Shown here piece by piece: positions 42,602 to 54,800 of a DNA stretch of 64,000 bases. Source of the stretch: Nodosilinea sp. PGN35. Its GTDB lineage: Bacteria > Cyanobacteriota > Cyanobacteriia > Phormidesmidales > Phormidesmidaceae. The DNA is taken from the NCBI RefSeq assembly GCF_029109325.1, contig NZ_JAQKQJ010000006.1:176256-240255 (forward strand), written 5' to 3'. The position numbers and the translations under genes are program-made. The notes beneath the pieces were generated by a model. It had not been told where the DNA came from, made no database searches, and saw only the letters and a list, made by a program, of their open reading frames with translations. Position 1 is the first letter of the stretch. Each line of letters starts with the position of its first letter.

Positions 42602-42799
42602 ATGACTGCCCTAGCCCAAGAAATTCTCAACAGCTTTGATAGCCTACCCAGTTCAGAGCAGGTGGAGATTGCTCTAGAGATCCTGCGGCGACTCGTTAAT
42701 CTTGATTTTCCGCCATTGACTGATGAGGACCTAGCCTTAAACGCAGAGGAGCTATTTTTAGCCCTTGATCAACAGGAAGCTGACCATAAGCAGTCCTGA
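42602..42799 (+). CDS. Antitoxin-like protein (partner of the broken MazF-like gene)
   Basis: 65 residues, start ATG at 42602 (a GTG immediately before it is possible). Helical and acidic: LAQEILNSFDSLPSSEQVEI, then LEILRRLVNLDFPPLTDEDL and ALDQQEADHKQS. This is the pattern of cyanobacterial antitoxins paired with MazF/PemK proteins. The frame itself is intact. Its toxin, which begins inside its last codons, is frameshifted. It may persist as an orphan antitoxin. Confidence 0.7.
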   Translation: MTALAQEILNSFDSLPSSEQVEIALEILRRLVNLDFPPLTDEDLALNAEELFLALDQQEADHKQS

Positions 42800-43119
42800 T
42801 CGGGGCGAGATTTGGCTAGTCGATCTAGGTTACTCACAAAGGTTAGGCCTTGCCTTGTGATCAGTATTCCCACACTTATGCAGGATAGAGCATTAGTAAC
42901 ATTAGTCCCCCCACAACAGCTCGCAGAGGCTCCCGCTTTGAAGTGGATGTCCGCGTTAGATTCTTGAAACCTGGAGCCTTTGATGTTCAGAATTTGATCA
43001 CCGTTCCCCAGGCAAAATTGCTCAGAAAACTGGGTGAATTAGATTCATATCAGCTGCTTTTAATTGAGGAGGTCGTGCTTTTCTGGTTGGGATTTGCAAC
43101 CATGGATTCTGGTGAGTAA
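42780..43119 (+). pseudogene. MazF/PemK-like toxin with two frameshifts and no ATG
   Basis: The start position reads CTG (ACC ATA AGC AGT), then SPDRGEIWLVDLGYS. A one-base shift near 42840 gives KVRPCLVISIPTLMQDRALV. A second one-base shift at the C-run near 42912 leads into TTARRGSRFEVDVRVRF, LKPGAFDVQNLITVPQAKLL and a tail LLLIEEVVLFWLGF to TAA at 43117. The assembled order is that of a complete MazF toxin. None of the three frames is open throughout, so no active toxin is made. Confidence 0.78.
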
Positions 43120-43171
43120 GCAGGTTAGATAATGCCATAGATAATCAATAGAAGATTCCTTTTTGGAATTA

Positions 43172-43292
43172 GTAGGGTGGGCACTGCCCCCCATCTCAAT
43201 ACATTCGATTCAGCAATGGTTGACCGTTCAGAATGCATCTGAGCAACCCCGTTAATTTATCCAAAGACTGTGGTGGGCGGTGCCCACCCTAC
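43172..43292. repeat. Two GTAGGGTGGGC-type palindromes before xdhB
   Basis: GTAGGGTGGGCACTGCCCCC at 43172-43193 and GGTGGGCGGTGCCCACCCTAC at 43272-43292, separated by 78 bp. The second ends 32 bp before the xdhB start. Both belong to the dispersed family seen at 13116, 29374 and 42454. Confidence 0.8.
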
Positions 43293-43324
43293 CTCTAGTC
43301 CTACAGTTCCTAGTGAGGTGCCCC

Positions 43325-45652
43325 ATGAGCCCAGTCGGTAAGCCCAACAGTCACGAAAGCGCCGTGGCCCACGTCAGCGGCACGGCGGTCTACACCGACG
43401 ACCAGCGGGAACCGGCGGGGATGCTGTCGCTCTATCCCGTGCTGTCGCCCCACGCCAGGGCAAGGATAACCCGGCTGGAGGTGGCTCCGGCCCTGGAGAT
43501 CGCGGGCTGCGTCACGGTGCTCACCGCCGCCGACGTGCCGGGGGAAAACAACACAGGCGTTATCGTCCACGATGAGGTGCTGCTGCCCACCGATGAGGTG
43601 AGCTACTACGGCCAGGTGGTGGCCTGGGCCGTGGGGGAAAGCGAGGCAGCGGCGCGGGACGCGGCGGCGAGGATTGTGGTGGAGTATGAGCCATTGCCCG
43701 CCATTAAGACGGTGAAGGAGGCGATCGCCGCCAATAGCTACCACAGCGGCCCCCAGTTCATTCGCCGGGGTGACCCCGATGGGGCGATCGCCACCGCCGC
43801 ACACACCTTCTCGGGCGAAGTTGAAATTGGAGGCCAAGACCACTTTTACCTCGAAACTCAGACCAGCTGGGCCATTGCCGACGGCGAGGGCAACCTCCAG
43901 CTCTACACCTCCACCCAGCACCCCAGCGAAACCCAGGAGGTCGTGGCCCGCGTGCTGGGGGTGCCCAAAAATCGGGTGGTGTGCACCTGTCTGCGCATGG
44001 GCGGCGGCTTTGGCGGCAAAGAGTCCCAGGCCAACCCGTTTGCCTCGGCGGCGGCCCTGGCCACCTACAAGACGGGTCGCCCCGCTCGCTGCCGCCTGCG
44101 CCGCCACCACGACATGCTGATCACCGGCAAGCGCCACGGCTTTTTGGGCCAGTACGAAGTCGGCTTTGATGGCGATGGCCGGATTGTGGCGATGAAAGCG
44201 GTGCTCACCGCCGACGGCGGCTGGAGCCTTGATCTCTCTCCCCCCGTACTGGGCCGGGCCATGCTGCATGTCGATAACGCCTACTACGTGCCCAACCTGG
44301 TGGTGGAGGGGCGCATCGCCAAGACCAACCGGGTGTCGAATACCGCCTATCGCGGCTTTGGCGGCCCCCAGGGCATGATCGTGATTGAGGAAGTCGTCGA
44401 TCGCATTGCCCGCACCCTCAACCTGCCCCCCGACCTGGTGCGCGAGCGCAACTTTTACCACGGCAGCGGGGCCACCAACCGCACCCACTACGACCAGGAG
44501 ATCGTCGATAACCGCATTGCCCGCGTCTGGCAGGAGGCGAAGGAGAGGGCCGACTACATGGCCCGCCGGACGGCGATCGCCGCCTTTAACGAGACCAGCC
44601 CCTACACCAAGCGGGGCCTGGCCATCACCCCGGTCAAGTTCGGCATTTCTTTCAACAAAGTGCAGTACAACCAGGCCGGGGCGCTGGTGCTGATCTACAC
44701 CGACGGCAGCATTCAGCTCAACCACGGCGGCACCGAGATGGGCCAGGGCCTGCACACCAAAATGATTCAGGTGGCGGCCAGGGCCCTGGGGGTAAAGAGC
44801 GATCGCATTCGCCTGATGCCCACCAGCACCGACAAGGTGCCCAACACCTCGGCCACCGCCGCCTCCAGCGGCTCCGACCTGAACGGCCAGGCGGTGAAGC
44901 ATGCCTGCGAGACTCTGCGCGATCGCCTCGCCGGAGTGGCTGTGCGCATGCTGAATCTGGACGCCCCCGAAGACATGGTGTTCGAGGACGACTGGATCTA
45001 CTGCCGCACCTACCCCAGCGCCCGCATCGCCTTCGACGAGGTGGTGCAGCAGACCTACAGCGAACGCATCAGCCTGTCGGCCACCGGCTTCTACCGCACC
45101 CCCAACATCTTTTGGGATCCTAAGCTGGGCAAGGGCCGCCCCTTCTACTACTTCGCCTACGGGGCCGCCGTGGCCGAGGTGGAGGTGGACGGTTTCACCG
45201 GCACCTTCAAACTGCGCCAGGTGGATATCGTCCACGACGTGGGCGAATCGCTCAACCCTTTGGTGGATCGGGGTCAGGTGGAGGGGGCCTTTGTGCAGGG
45301 CATGGGCTGGCTAACCATGGAAGAACTGGTGTGGGACGGCGAGGGCCGCCTGCGCACCTTTGCCCCCAGCACCTACAAAATCCCTACCATCAGCGAGATT
45401 CCAGAGCAGTTCCACGTGCACCTGCTGGAGCGGGCCGCCCAGGACGGCGTAATCTACGGCAGCAAGGCCGTGGGCGAACCGCCCTTTATGCTGGCGATGG
45501 CGGTGCGGGAGGCGATCCGCGCGGCGGTGGCCGCCTTCGGCAACCCCGACTACGTGCCCCTGGGATTGCCTGCGACCCCGGAGGCGACCCTGTGGGCGAT
45601 CGAGGGGGTGCGGGCCGCCAGCCCCACCGCGCAGCCAGCGGTGGTGCCCTAG
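43325..45652 (+). CDS. xdhB: Xanthine dehydrogenase large (molybdopterin) subunit
   Basis: 775 residues from the ATG at 43325 (MSPVGKPNSHESAVAHVSG), which has GAGGTG upstream; an in-frame start at 43280 adds 15 unusual residues. Mo-cofactor loops: RMGGGFGGKES, then YRGFGGPQGM and NHGGTEMGQGLHTKM, and the catalytic Glu in GSKAVGEPPFMLAMAVREAI. Length agrees with Rhodobacter XdhB. It hydroxylates hypoxanthine to xanthine to urate together with XdhA. It is cut off from xdhA by repeats and toxin-antitoxin debris, and from xdhC by the giant gene. Confidence 0.94.
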   Translation: MSPVGKPNSHESAVAHVSGTAVYTDDQREPAGMLSLYPVLSPHARARITRLEVAPALEIAGCVTVLTAADVPGENNTGVIVHDEVLLPTDEVSYYGQVVAWAVGESEAAARDAAARIVVEYEPLPAIKTVKEAIAANSYHSGPQFIRRGDPDGAIATAAHTFSGEVEIGGQDHFYLETQTSWAIADGEGNLQLYTSTQHPSETQEVVARVLGVPKNRVVCTCLRMGGGFGGKESQANPFASAAALATYKTGRPARCRLRRHHDMLITGKRHGFLGQYEVGFDGDGRIVAMKAVLTADGGWSLDLSPPVLGRAMLHVDNAYYVPNLVVEGRIAKTNRVSNTAYRGFGGPQGMIVIEEVVDRIARTLNLPPDLVRERNFYHGSGATNRTHYDQEIVDNRIARVWQEAKERADYMARRTAIAAFNETSPYTKRGLAITPVKFGISFNKVQYNQAGALVLIYTDGSIQLNHGGTEMGQGLHTKMIQVAARALGVKSDRIRLMPTSTDKVPNTSATAASSGSDLNGQAVKHACETLRDRLAGVAVRMLNLDAPEDMVFEDDWIYCRTYPSARIAFDEVVQQTYSERISLSATGFYRTPNIFWDPKLGKGRPFYYFAYGAAVAEVEVDGFTGTFKLRQVDIVHDVGESLNPLVDRGQVEGAFVQGMGWLTMEELVWDGEGRLRTFAPSTYKIPTISEIPEQFHVHLLERAAQDGVIYGSKAVGEPPFMLAMAVREAIRAAVAAFGNPDYVPLGLPATPEATLWAIEGVRAASPTAQPAVVP

Positions 45653-45891
45653 GGGAAAGCGAAAAGCCGCTGGGGCCTTAGTGAAGCCCATCTGAGGATC
45701 GGCGCGGCGCGGCCCCCCAGTCACCTCTGCCATCGGTTTTAGTCATCTCTGCGGGTGAGGACGATCACGAATCTGTCCCTGGAGGGTAGGCAACTGCCTC
45801 TGTAGTTGTTCTGCGCCCCCAATTCTGCATCGGGAAGGGTTAGCCCCTGGGCTAGCCACCGGGCAGAACGTCACCCAATCAGGAGACCCCC

Positions 45892-48800
45892 ATGACTGCT
45901 CAAGCCCCCATTCTAGAGACCTTTATTCAGCGCTACAGCGATCGCAACTACCGCTACCCCGTGCTGGTGCGCCACCAGGGCACGGTGATCGCCCTGGCCA
46001 TGGATGACCAGCGCCGTATCTACTACTCCGTCCTCAACCTGAATGGGCAGGAGAATGCCCTGGACGTGAATTTCTGGTCGGCCCAGCCCCAGGAGCTGGA
46101 GTTCCCGAGGGAAATTGCCGAGGTCGGCTTTGGCGTTACCGATCAACTGCTGCTGCCCACCGTGAAGCAGGGCAGCCGCGACCCGGTGGCCCCCGGCACC
46201 GTGGTGGCCGCCAACGAAGAAGACAAATTCCTGTCTAGAACCGCCCGGTTAACCGCCGATGCCCCCTTTCAGGCCATGTCCGACGGGCGGTTTGTGTACG
46301 TGTTTCGCCAGGCCATTGAGGCCAGCCATCGCGATCAAATCACCGTGCCTGGCCCCGGCGATCGCCCCGTGCCGATTGTCGATGCCACCCTGCTGGTGGA
46401 TCGCTTTGTGCTGTCTGGTGCCTCCGGAGCCGCCCAGGGGGGGAGCAATCCTCCATCGCCCCGGCTTCAGCTCAACCTTGAGGTGCGTTTCCGCCGCAGC
46501 CGCAGCAAAACCCGGCCCCAGAGCACTAAGGACAGCCTGGGCGCTAAGGATATGCAGGAGCAACCCTTCGTGGAGCCCACCCAGGAACTCTCCTTCATCC
46601 GCAATTTGCGGGACGGGCGTTTCTCGATAGTGCTGCTGCCCACCAGCATTGCTGAGGTGTCTCGCTGGCAGATTTTTGCCTTCAATGGGGCCACCGACTG
46701 CATTGACACCTACAACCTGGAGCGCTCTTTAGACGGGCTGTTTAACACCCGGGGCAGCCAGCCCTCCCCCAGCACCGACGCTGCCGAAACCGCCCTCGAT
46801 TTCAGCCGCACCGCCGACCACATCGCCCTCAGCCCTGGGGTCAGCCTGGGCCGTCGCTTTAGCCAGGAAGCCTGGATCTTTCCCCGCGTCACCGCCCCCA
46901 CCCCCGGCGTTGAGCTGGAGCAGGCGTTGCTGGGGGCCGCCGAAAAAACCGTCGATGCGCCTCCCTCGATCTGGATTGTGGACAACCGCCGGGTGCGGGT
47001 GGGCTTTGGCGATGGCACGCGCTTCCACTCGTTTTTGACCGGTGAGGTGTTGCGCTCTAACCAGTGGAACCACCTGGCCGTGGTCTTTCAGGACGAGGCC
47101 AGCGATCGCGGCTACCACCTCTACGTCAACGGGTTGCCGGTGGAGATCGAGCCCGAGGGCAGCCCCGCCGCCAGCCAGAGCGCCATTCCCCTGGATGCCC
47201 CCGTCACTCAGGTGGGCTCCCCCAGCCAGAGTTTCTTTGGGCTAATCGATGAACTGCGTCTGTGGAACCGGCCCCGCAGCGAGCGAGAAATTCGCCGCGA
47301 TCGCCACCTCCGCCTCACCGGCCAGGAGTTGGGCCTGGCGGCCTACTGGCGGCTAGACGAGGGGTCGGGCCGCGATATTTTAGATCAGACCGGCAACCAT
47401 CCCCCCGCCGCGCTCAGTTCTGAGGGGTTTGCGGCCCGAGCCTGGGTACCCTCCGATGCGCCCGTGGGCGACAACGCCGGGGTCAGCCGCGACAGCTTTC
47501 GGTTTGAGGGCCGCCGCGTCGCCGCTGGCCTAGCCTCCCTGCTCTACTTTCAGCAGGAGCAGGCCCGCACCGGCTACGATCAGCAGGCCAAGCCCATGCG
47601 CCAGGGAGCCCGGGTGATGCTGGCGGTGACCACCCAGGCCGCTACGGGCGATCGCCAGGAAATCGCCACCCTGGACTTTGGCGTTAGCGCCGAGGGCAGA
47701 CTGGCCAAAATTCCCGACCACCTGCCCCTCCAGCCCGTGGCGGTGGAGCGCGAGGGCGCGGCGGTGGATATCACTGAGGAGCAAGCCCAGATCCAGACTA
47801 TTCAGCGGCAGATTGATCAAATCCTCAGCGCCGACGACACCGCTGACGTCAGCGAGGAGCTGGCCCGCATTGAGGCCCTCCAGGCCACCATCCGCGATCG
47901 CCAGCAGGCCGCCCGCCGGGTAGATGTCAATGCCGAGCTGCAGCGCCTCCAGGATTTGCAGGCCGCGATCGCCCAAAAAACCCAGCGCATTGCCACCGTC
48001 GCCGAAGAAATCACCTACCTCAACCGGATATTCACCCTAGTGGACAATGCCGTTGAGAACCGCAGCATTGCCGCGACGGTGCCAGCGGGCAGTTTAGATC
48101 GGCTCAACCTGCTGCCCAAGCTCAACCGTCTGCGCGACCTGCGCCACCTCCAGGCCAACGGTCAGCGGGATCTGCAACAGCTACTCGACTTTCTGCGCGG
48201 GGCGCGGGTCACCCTGTATGAGCACGCTAATTTTGGCGGGCGCTCCCTTGCCTTTGGGCCAGTTGCCGGGGGCAACAGCGTCTCCTCTCGCTTTGTGGGC
48301 TACACCCAGCTCAACCAAAATAGCTTCAACGACTTGATCAGCAGCATCGGCATTACCCAGCTGGACAGGCCGGGGCAGTCGAGTATTCCCGCCCTGCAAG
48401 TCACCGTCTACGAGCACGCCAACCGCAACGACAATGGCCGTCAGTCGGGCTTTGTGCACACCTTTACCGAAACGACCGACTTTGTCGGGCGGCACCTGAA
48501 CGATCGCATCTCCAGCCTGGAAGTTGCGGAAAATCCGGCCTTCCGCAACCATCGCGAGGCGCTGCGACAGTCTCTCAACACCGCCGCCGCTGACCTCAAT
48601 GCCGTCCTCAGCGATCTGCGCGCCATCCGCACTCAGATCGACGAGCTGCGTACCGACCAGGATCGACAGCGACGGCAGCTGGAGCAGTCGGTAATCAGCG
48701 ATCGCACTACCCTATCGGCCCTGCAAAACCTGCTGAACAACGGCTTTATCGCCACCATGCCGCTGGTGCACAGCGACTTGGCCGGGCTCACCACCGTGGG

Positions 48801-51800
48801 CGGGCTGCTCACCTTTGCCTGGTCTAACGACACCCCCCTGCTGTTTGACAGCGCCGTGGGCAATGTCGCCCTTTACTTTCGGGGCACCGACGACCAGTTC
48901 TTTGTCGCCTACTACAAAACCCTCACCCAGCGGGCCCGCTATGCCCTCACCGACGCCCTCGGCCAGGAGACCGTGGTTGGCTTTGCCCGCTCCACCGAGG
49001 CCGAGATGGATCGCATCCGCCTCGACGTCGAGGGGGATGAGACGGCGGCGACCGGCACCGTCACCCTCCGGCTCAGGGTTGGTGAGCGGGAGATTGTCGA
49101 AACCTGGCAGCGGGTGCCCCGCGCTCCCCAGGCCTTTGCCCGCGTGCTCAACGGCCTGGCGGGCAACCGCAGCTTTGTTGGGCGGGGCCAGCTGGCCGTA
49201 GCCGAGGGCCAAGCCGATCGCCTGACCCTGACCGAGGGCGTCAATCGCTCGCTGCCGGCGGGGGCCACGCTGTTTGTTGGAGATTTCAAAGCGACCTTAG
49301 AAACCGCTGTGGAGCAGGGTGCCACCGAGCTGAGCCTGCGCACTGAAGTGGCCAACCCCACCGCCGATGCCCTGCCAGTCTTTTTCCTGGAGTACGACTA
49401 CGACGGGCAGGCCAGCACCACCCAGGCCGGAGCCGACCTGTCCACCGGCTCAAAGCTGCTGGCCTTTATCGCCGATAGCCAGGGAGCAGCGGTGCAGAAT
49501 CGAACCGTGCGCAGCGGCCTAACCCTCAGCAGCCGCTGGGTGTCGGGCACCCCAGGACACACCTACGCCTTTGACGGAGCCCAGAGCCACGCTCACCTGG
49601 AGGCTGCTGCCCCGGCGGTCTTTAACCAGAAGCTGCGGCAACTGTCTCCCCAGGATGACCTCACCCTGGAAGCCTGGGTGCGCCCCACCCAGATCGCAGC
49701 GGCCAACCAGCGGGCCAGGGTGCTCCACTACCGGCCCGCCCCGGCCACCAGCGACACCCCCTACCTGCTGGGCCTCAAGCGGGAAGATCTGAGCACCGCC
49801 CTTCAGCTCAACGGCAGTACCGATGGGGTGCGCATTGCCAACGCCGCCCACCTCAACTTCGCTGGGGAAATCACGCTGGAAGCCTGGGTGCGACCGGCGG
49901 CGAACGAAACCCTGGGCAACATTGTCGTCCACGGCAACGCCAGCGGCGATCAGGTGTACCTGCGGATCAACGACAGCCGCTACGAGATGGGCAACCAGCG
50001 CAACGGGGTTTTGTCTAACGTATCGGTGGCCATGCCCGCCGCCGATCGCACGGGTCTGGCCTGGGTGCACCTGGCCGGGGTCTACGACGGCAGCCACTGG
50101 CGGCTCTACCGCAACGGCATTGCCCTGGGGAGCGAGGCGGCACCTGTGGGAGCCATCCCGGTCTCGGCGGATTGGGGATTGGGTGCCCACCCCAACCTCG
50201 GCACCGATCGGGTGCGAATTTTGACCGGGGCGATCGCCGAAGTCCGGGTCTGGAAGCGGGGCCGCTCCCAGAGCGACATTGCCGCCGACTTGAACCGGGA
50301 AGTCATCGGCAACGAAACCGACCTGGTGGCCTGCTGGCGCTTTGACAGCGTCGGCAACCGCCGCGCCACCGACCACGCCCGCTTTGCCCACCACGGCACG
50401 CTGCTGGGCAATCCCCAGGCTACAGAGTCACCGCTGCCGGCCTACTCCGTGTTTGCGGGGGTGGGTGAACAGCTGGTGCAGACCACCGAAAAAGTGCCCG
50501 CAGGCAACTGGAACCACCTGGCCATGGTGTTTAACCAGGCCTACGGGGTGCGGCTCGATGGCGTGGCCACGACCTACCTGGACGCCGGTAGCGACCCCAC
50601 CCTCGATCTCAACCGCGACCTCACCATCGAAGTAGCTTTTCAGGTCAACGACCTCAGTCAGCCCCGCGCCCTCTTGACCAAGGGCAGAATCAGCGAGGAT
50701 GAGGAGACTGAGCAGCACGTCCCCTACGCCCTCTACCTCAACCCCAGCGGGCGGGCGGTCTTTGCCTTTGAGGATGTGCGGGGCAACAGGCACCTGTTTG
50801 TGTCAGAACCCATTCCCAACCCCACCGCCTTTCACACCGTCACCGTTACCCGTCAGCGCAACACCATTACCCCTCCGGTACTGAACAACAGCGGTCAGCA
50901 AACCGGGGTAGACATCATTGCCTGGGATACCATTCAGTTCTTCGTGGATGGCCAGGACAAAACGCCTGAGGGGCAACCCTTTGGGGTGTTTGAGTACAAA
51001 CAGCCCGGCAGCGACACCACCGGCACCCCCCGCCGGGAGGGCAGCGGCACCAGCCCCGGCAGCAATCCCAGCCCCAGCCCCGGCATCAACAGCGGCCAGC
51101 CCCAGCAGCCGGTCGAGATTGGCAGCAGCAACCGGCCCCTAGAATTTGGCGCTCCCTTTACCCTGGCGGCCCTGCGCCCCAGCAATGGCAGAGTGGACAG
51201 CATCAATGGCGTTGCCATCGACTTGCCGAGCCTATCGTTCTCGGTGCGGCGGCAACAGGCGGTGGCCTTTGCCAAGCTGGTGGGCATTGAGCTGGCCAAT
51301 GAGCAGGCCAACCCCACCCTGGAGCAGAGCCAGCAGCTGGTTCAGCTCTTTCGTGAACCCCTGGCGATCGCCCCCCTCAACGGCGTCCTGGCCGAAATTC
51401 GCCTGTGGAACGTGCCCCTAGAGGCGGGCAGCCTCAAGCCCAAACTTCAGGGCGGTGAGCGGGGGCTGCTGTCCTGGTGGCCGTTTGAGGAGGCCGAGGG
51501 AACCCTCGCCTTCGACGCCAAAAGCAGCAGTCACGCTCGCTTCAAGGGGGCGGTGCAGTGGGTTAAGGATCCCAACCCCAGCGGCTCAGCCCTGGTGCTG
51601 TACCGCAATGGGCAGATTTTAACCACGACCCCGGTGGCAGCGGGCGATCGCGCCGCGCTGCTCTCCCCCCAGGCCCAGTTCACCCTGGGGGGCCTGCGCC
51701 GCAACAATCAAGTGCGGGAATTTTTCCAGGGCGAGATGGAGGAGGTGCGCATCTGGAAAACCGCCCGCACCCTGGAGCAGATCCACGACAACCTGTTCCG

Positions 51801-54800
51801 CCGCCTGCTGGGGGAAAACGAGCAGTTCCTCGACAACCGCGAAGACCTGCTGGCCTACTACCCCTTTGATTCCCAGCGAGCCGGGGTACTGTCAGACTTC
51901 TCTCTGCTGGGCAACGACCTCACGCCCGTTGCGGCGGAGTTTGTGCTCTCCACCGCCCCCATTGGCGAAGACACACCCCAGGTGCGCAGCGCCCTGGCCG
52001 GGCTGCGCACCCCCTTTAACGATCGCCTCCAGAGCGCTCCCGCTGTGCAGGAGTACGGCGACCTGCAAACCGACGGCGATGGCAACCTGTTCGGCATCTA
52101 CAAGCGCTGCTATGGGTTGATCAAAGACGGCCAGTGGGAGCTGGTTACTGGCTTTAAGGTGGGCGAACTGGTGACGGAGTGGGTCGGCCAGGTGCAGTTT
52201 GACCCGCAGTTGATTGGCTATATCGAGGGCTCGCCCCCGGTGCCCGGCGAAAACCTCACCAGTACCGGCGTGGTGCTGGGCGAGTTTGCCGACTACAACG
52301 GGGCCAGCTCCGTGGAGCTCAAGCAGGCCAGCAAAACCAACTTCACCTTCTCCGCCGAGAAAGAGAGCGGCTTTGACTCCAGCTTTGACCTGACGGCAGG
52401 GCTGCTGACCCAGGCTAAGGTCGGAGCCGGCATTGGCCTGGTGAGCGAGATCACCAACGCGGACGGTGCCTTTGGGCTCAAGGCCAAGTTTGAGCATTCC
52501 CTGGGCTGGCTCAGCGGCGGCAGTACCAGCCTGGGGCTGACCACCAACCTCTCCAGCAAGCAGCAGCTCCAGGGCTTTGTGGAACCGCCCGACGAGGTGG
52601 CCTTTGAGGATGTAGGGCGCAGGTTCATTCCCGAAAACATGGGCTTTGCCCTGGTGCAGTCGCAGACTGCCGACGTGTTTGCCCTGCGCCTCAAGCACAA
52701 CAGCGCCCTGGTGTCGTATCAAATGCGGGCAAACCCCGACATTCCGCCCGATCGCAACATCATTAACTTCCCGATCAACCCCCGCTACACCAAGCAGGGC
52801 AGCCTCGACGGCAAAGTCGGCTTCAACCCCGACCCCGACTACCCCAACGCCCTCACCTTCAGCAGCGACAGCAGCTTCTACAAACCCATCGAAGCCTTTG
52901 CCCTGAAGCAGCGCATCCAGCGGGAAGAGGAGCGGGTGCGGGCCTACTACGACCAGTACGATGCCGGGGCGGTGGGCCGCAGGCAAAACGTACTCTTTGG
53001 CCAGCAGGGCGATCTGGGCAGCGAAGAAATTTTGCAAAACCTGCCCCGGCTGGAGAAGCGCAACCTGGCCAACACCTACGTGTGGACGGCGGACGGCGGT
53101 CTGTTTGCCGAAACCCAGGAAACCATGGATGTACTTCAGGAAAGCTACGGTGGCTCCTACGCCTTTAAGGGCGTAGCGGGAATCTTTGCCGATCTGAGCG
53201 TAGTGATCAGCAACGTCGGCTTCAAGTTTGGCTTTGAGGCGATGTTTGGCGGGCACCTCAACGTACAGGCCAACAAGAGTATCGAGTCTGAAAATGCCTT
53301 CTCGGTGGAGGTCAGCGTCGATCAGGTGGAGCGCGACGTGTTTCTGCGGGATGCGGCGGGGGACGTGCTGTTTGACCGCAGCAACCCCCTCACGCCCAAG
53401 GCCCTGCGGCATCCTGGCCGGGTGGATGCCTACCGGTTTATGACCTTCTACCTGGAACCCCAGGCCGACCACTTCGACCACTTCTTCAGCCAGGTGGTAG
53501 ACCCCCTCTGGCTGGAGCAGAGCCCCGATGCCAACGCCCTGGCCCTGCGGGGTCTGCGCGACGGCAACCAAACGGCCAGTACCAAACCGCCCTGCTGGCG
53601 CATTTTTCACCGGGTCACCTTTGTCAGCCGGGTGCTGCCCCCCGTCGGCACGACCCGTCCCCTACCAGCCCTGGAAGCCCAGATGCGGGAGCTGAGCATC
53701 GACAGCAACTTTGAGCTGATCAAGCGGCTCGACCCCTTCGTGGCCGACAAGGTAGACGACTTTGGCGCGTTCTCCCGCGCCGTGCGCGACACCATTGAGA
53801 CCTTCATGCCGGAGCTCCAGCCCCACGTGGCCACCATCACCGAGTTTATGCGGTTGTTCTACGGCGTGGCCGAGCCCCTGGCCCTGGCCGACAGTGCCGA
53901 ACTCACCGGCCTGCTGGAGGGAGGCCGCGCCCCCAACCAGCCGCCCGTGGTGCGGGTGGGCCGCAGCCAAACCCTGCACCTGGAGGGCGACAGCGTTCAG
54001 ACCACACTGCCCGGTGCCGTGGCAGACGATGTGCTCTCTGCTGAGGCGATCTTCGTCACCTGGGCGGTCGAGTCTGCACCAGCGACAGCCGTCGTTACCC
54101 TGGCCGATCGCCACAGCCCGGTGACCACCGCCAGCTTCAGCGAGATTGGCCGCTACCGGCTCTCCCTCACCGCCAGCGATGGCCGCCTGTCTACCACCGA
54201 AGAGCTGGGCCTGCTGGTCAACCAGTCGCCCCTGGTGCGGGCTGGGGAAGACCGGGAAATCGGCTTCCGGGAACCTCTGGAACTGCGCGGCGAGCTGCGG
54301 CGGGATGGCCGGGGCGATCGCACCAGCCAAACCCTGACCATCCGCTGGGAGCTGATCAACGGCCCCGGCCTGGTAACCTTTGACAATGCCGCCGCCCTGC
54401 GCACCCGGGCTAGCTTTAGCGCCAGCGGCGTCTACCTGCTGCGGCTGACGGCGGAAACCACCACCGCCAGCGGCGTTCTCAACCACAGCGACGATCTGCA
54501 GGTGTTTGTGGGGGCGCGCATCAGCCGTGGCCTGCAAGCTCTCTACAGCTTTGCCGACCCGGTTGTCACCGAGGGGGCCACCGTGCGCGATGTCGCCGGG
54601 GTAGGCGCACCGATGGATCTCACCATCGCGGGCCATCCGGCGGCCCTGCCCGCCCCTGGCGGCAGCGGCTCCCTGGCCCTGGCCCTGAAGGAACCCGCCC
54701 GGCTGACGGGCGCTAACGCCGCTCGGCTGATTGCCGCTGTCAAAGCCAGCGGTGAGTTTACCCTGGAGGCCTGGATCAACCCCCGGGAGGCCAGCCAGCC

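Noticed and set aside
43310..45235. Long antisense open frame of 641 codons opposite xdhB
   Set aside because: It mirrors the G+C-rich third codon positions of xdhB, has Gly/His/Val-rich low-complexity sequence and no domain or ribosome site.
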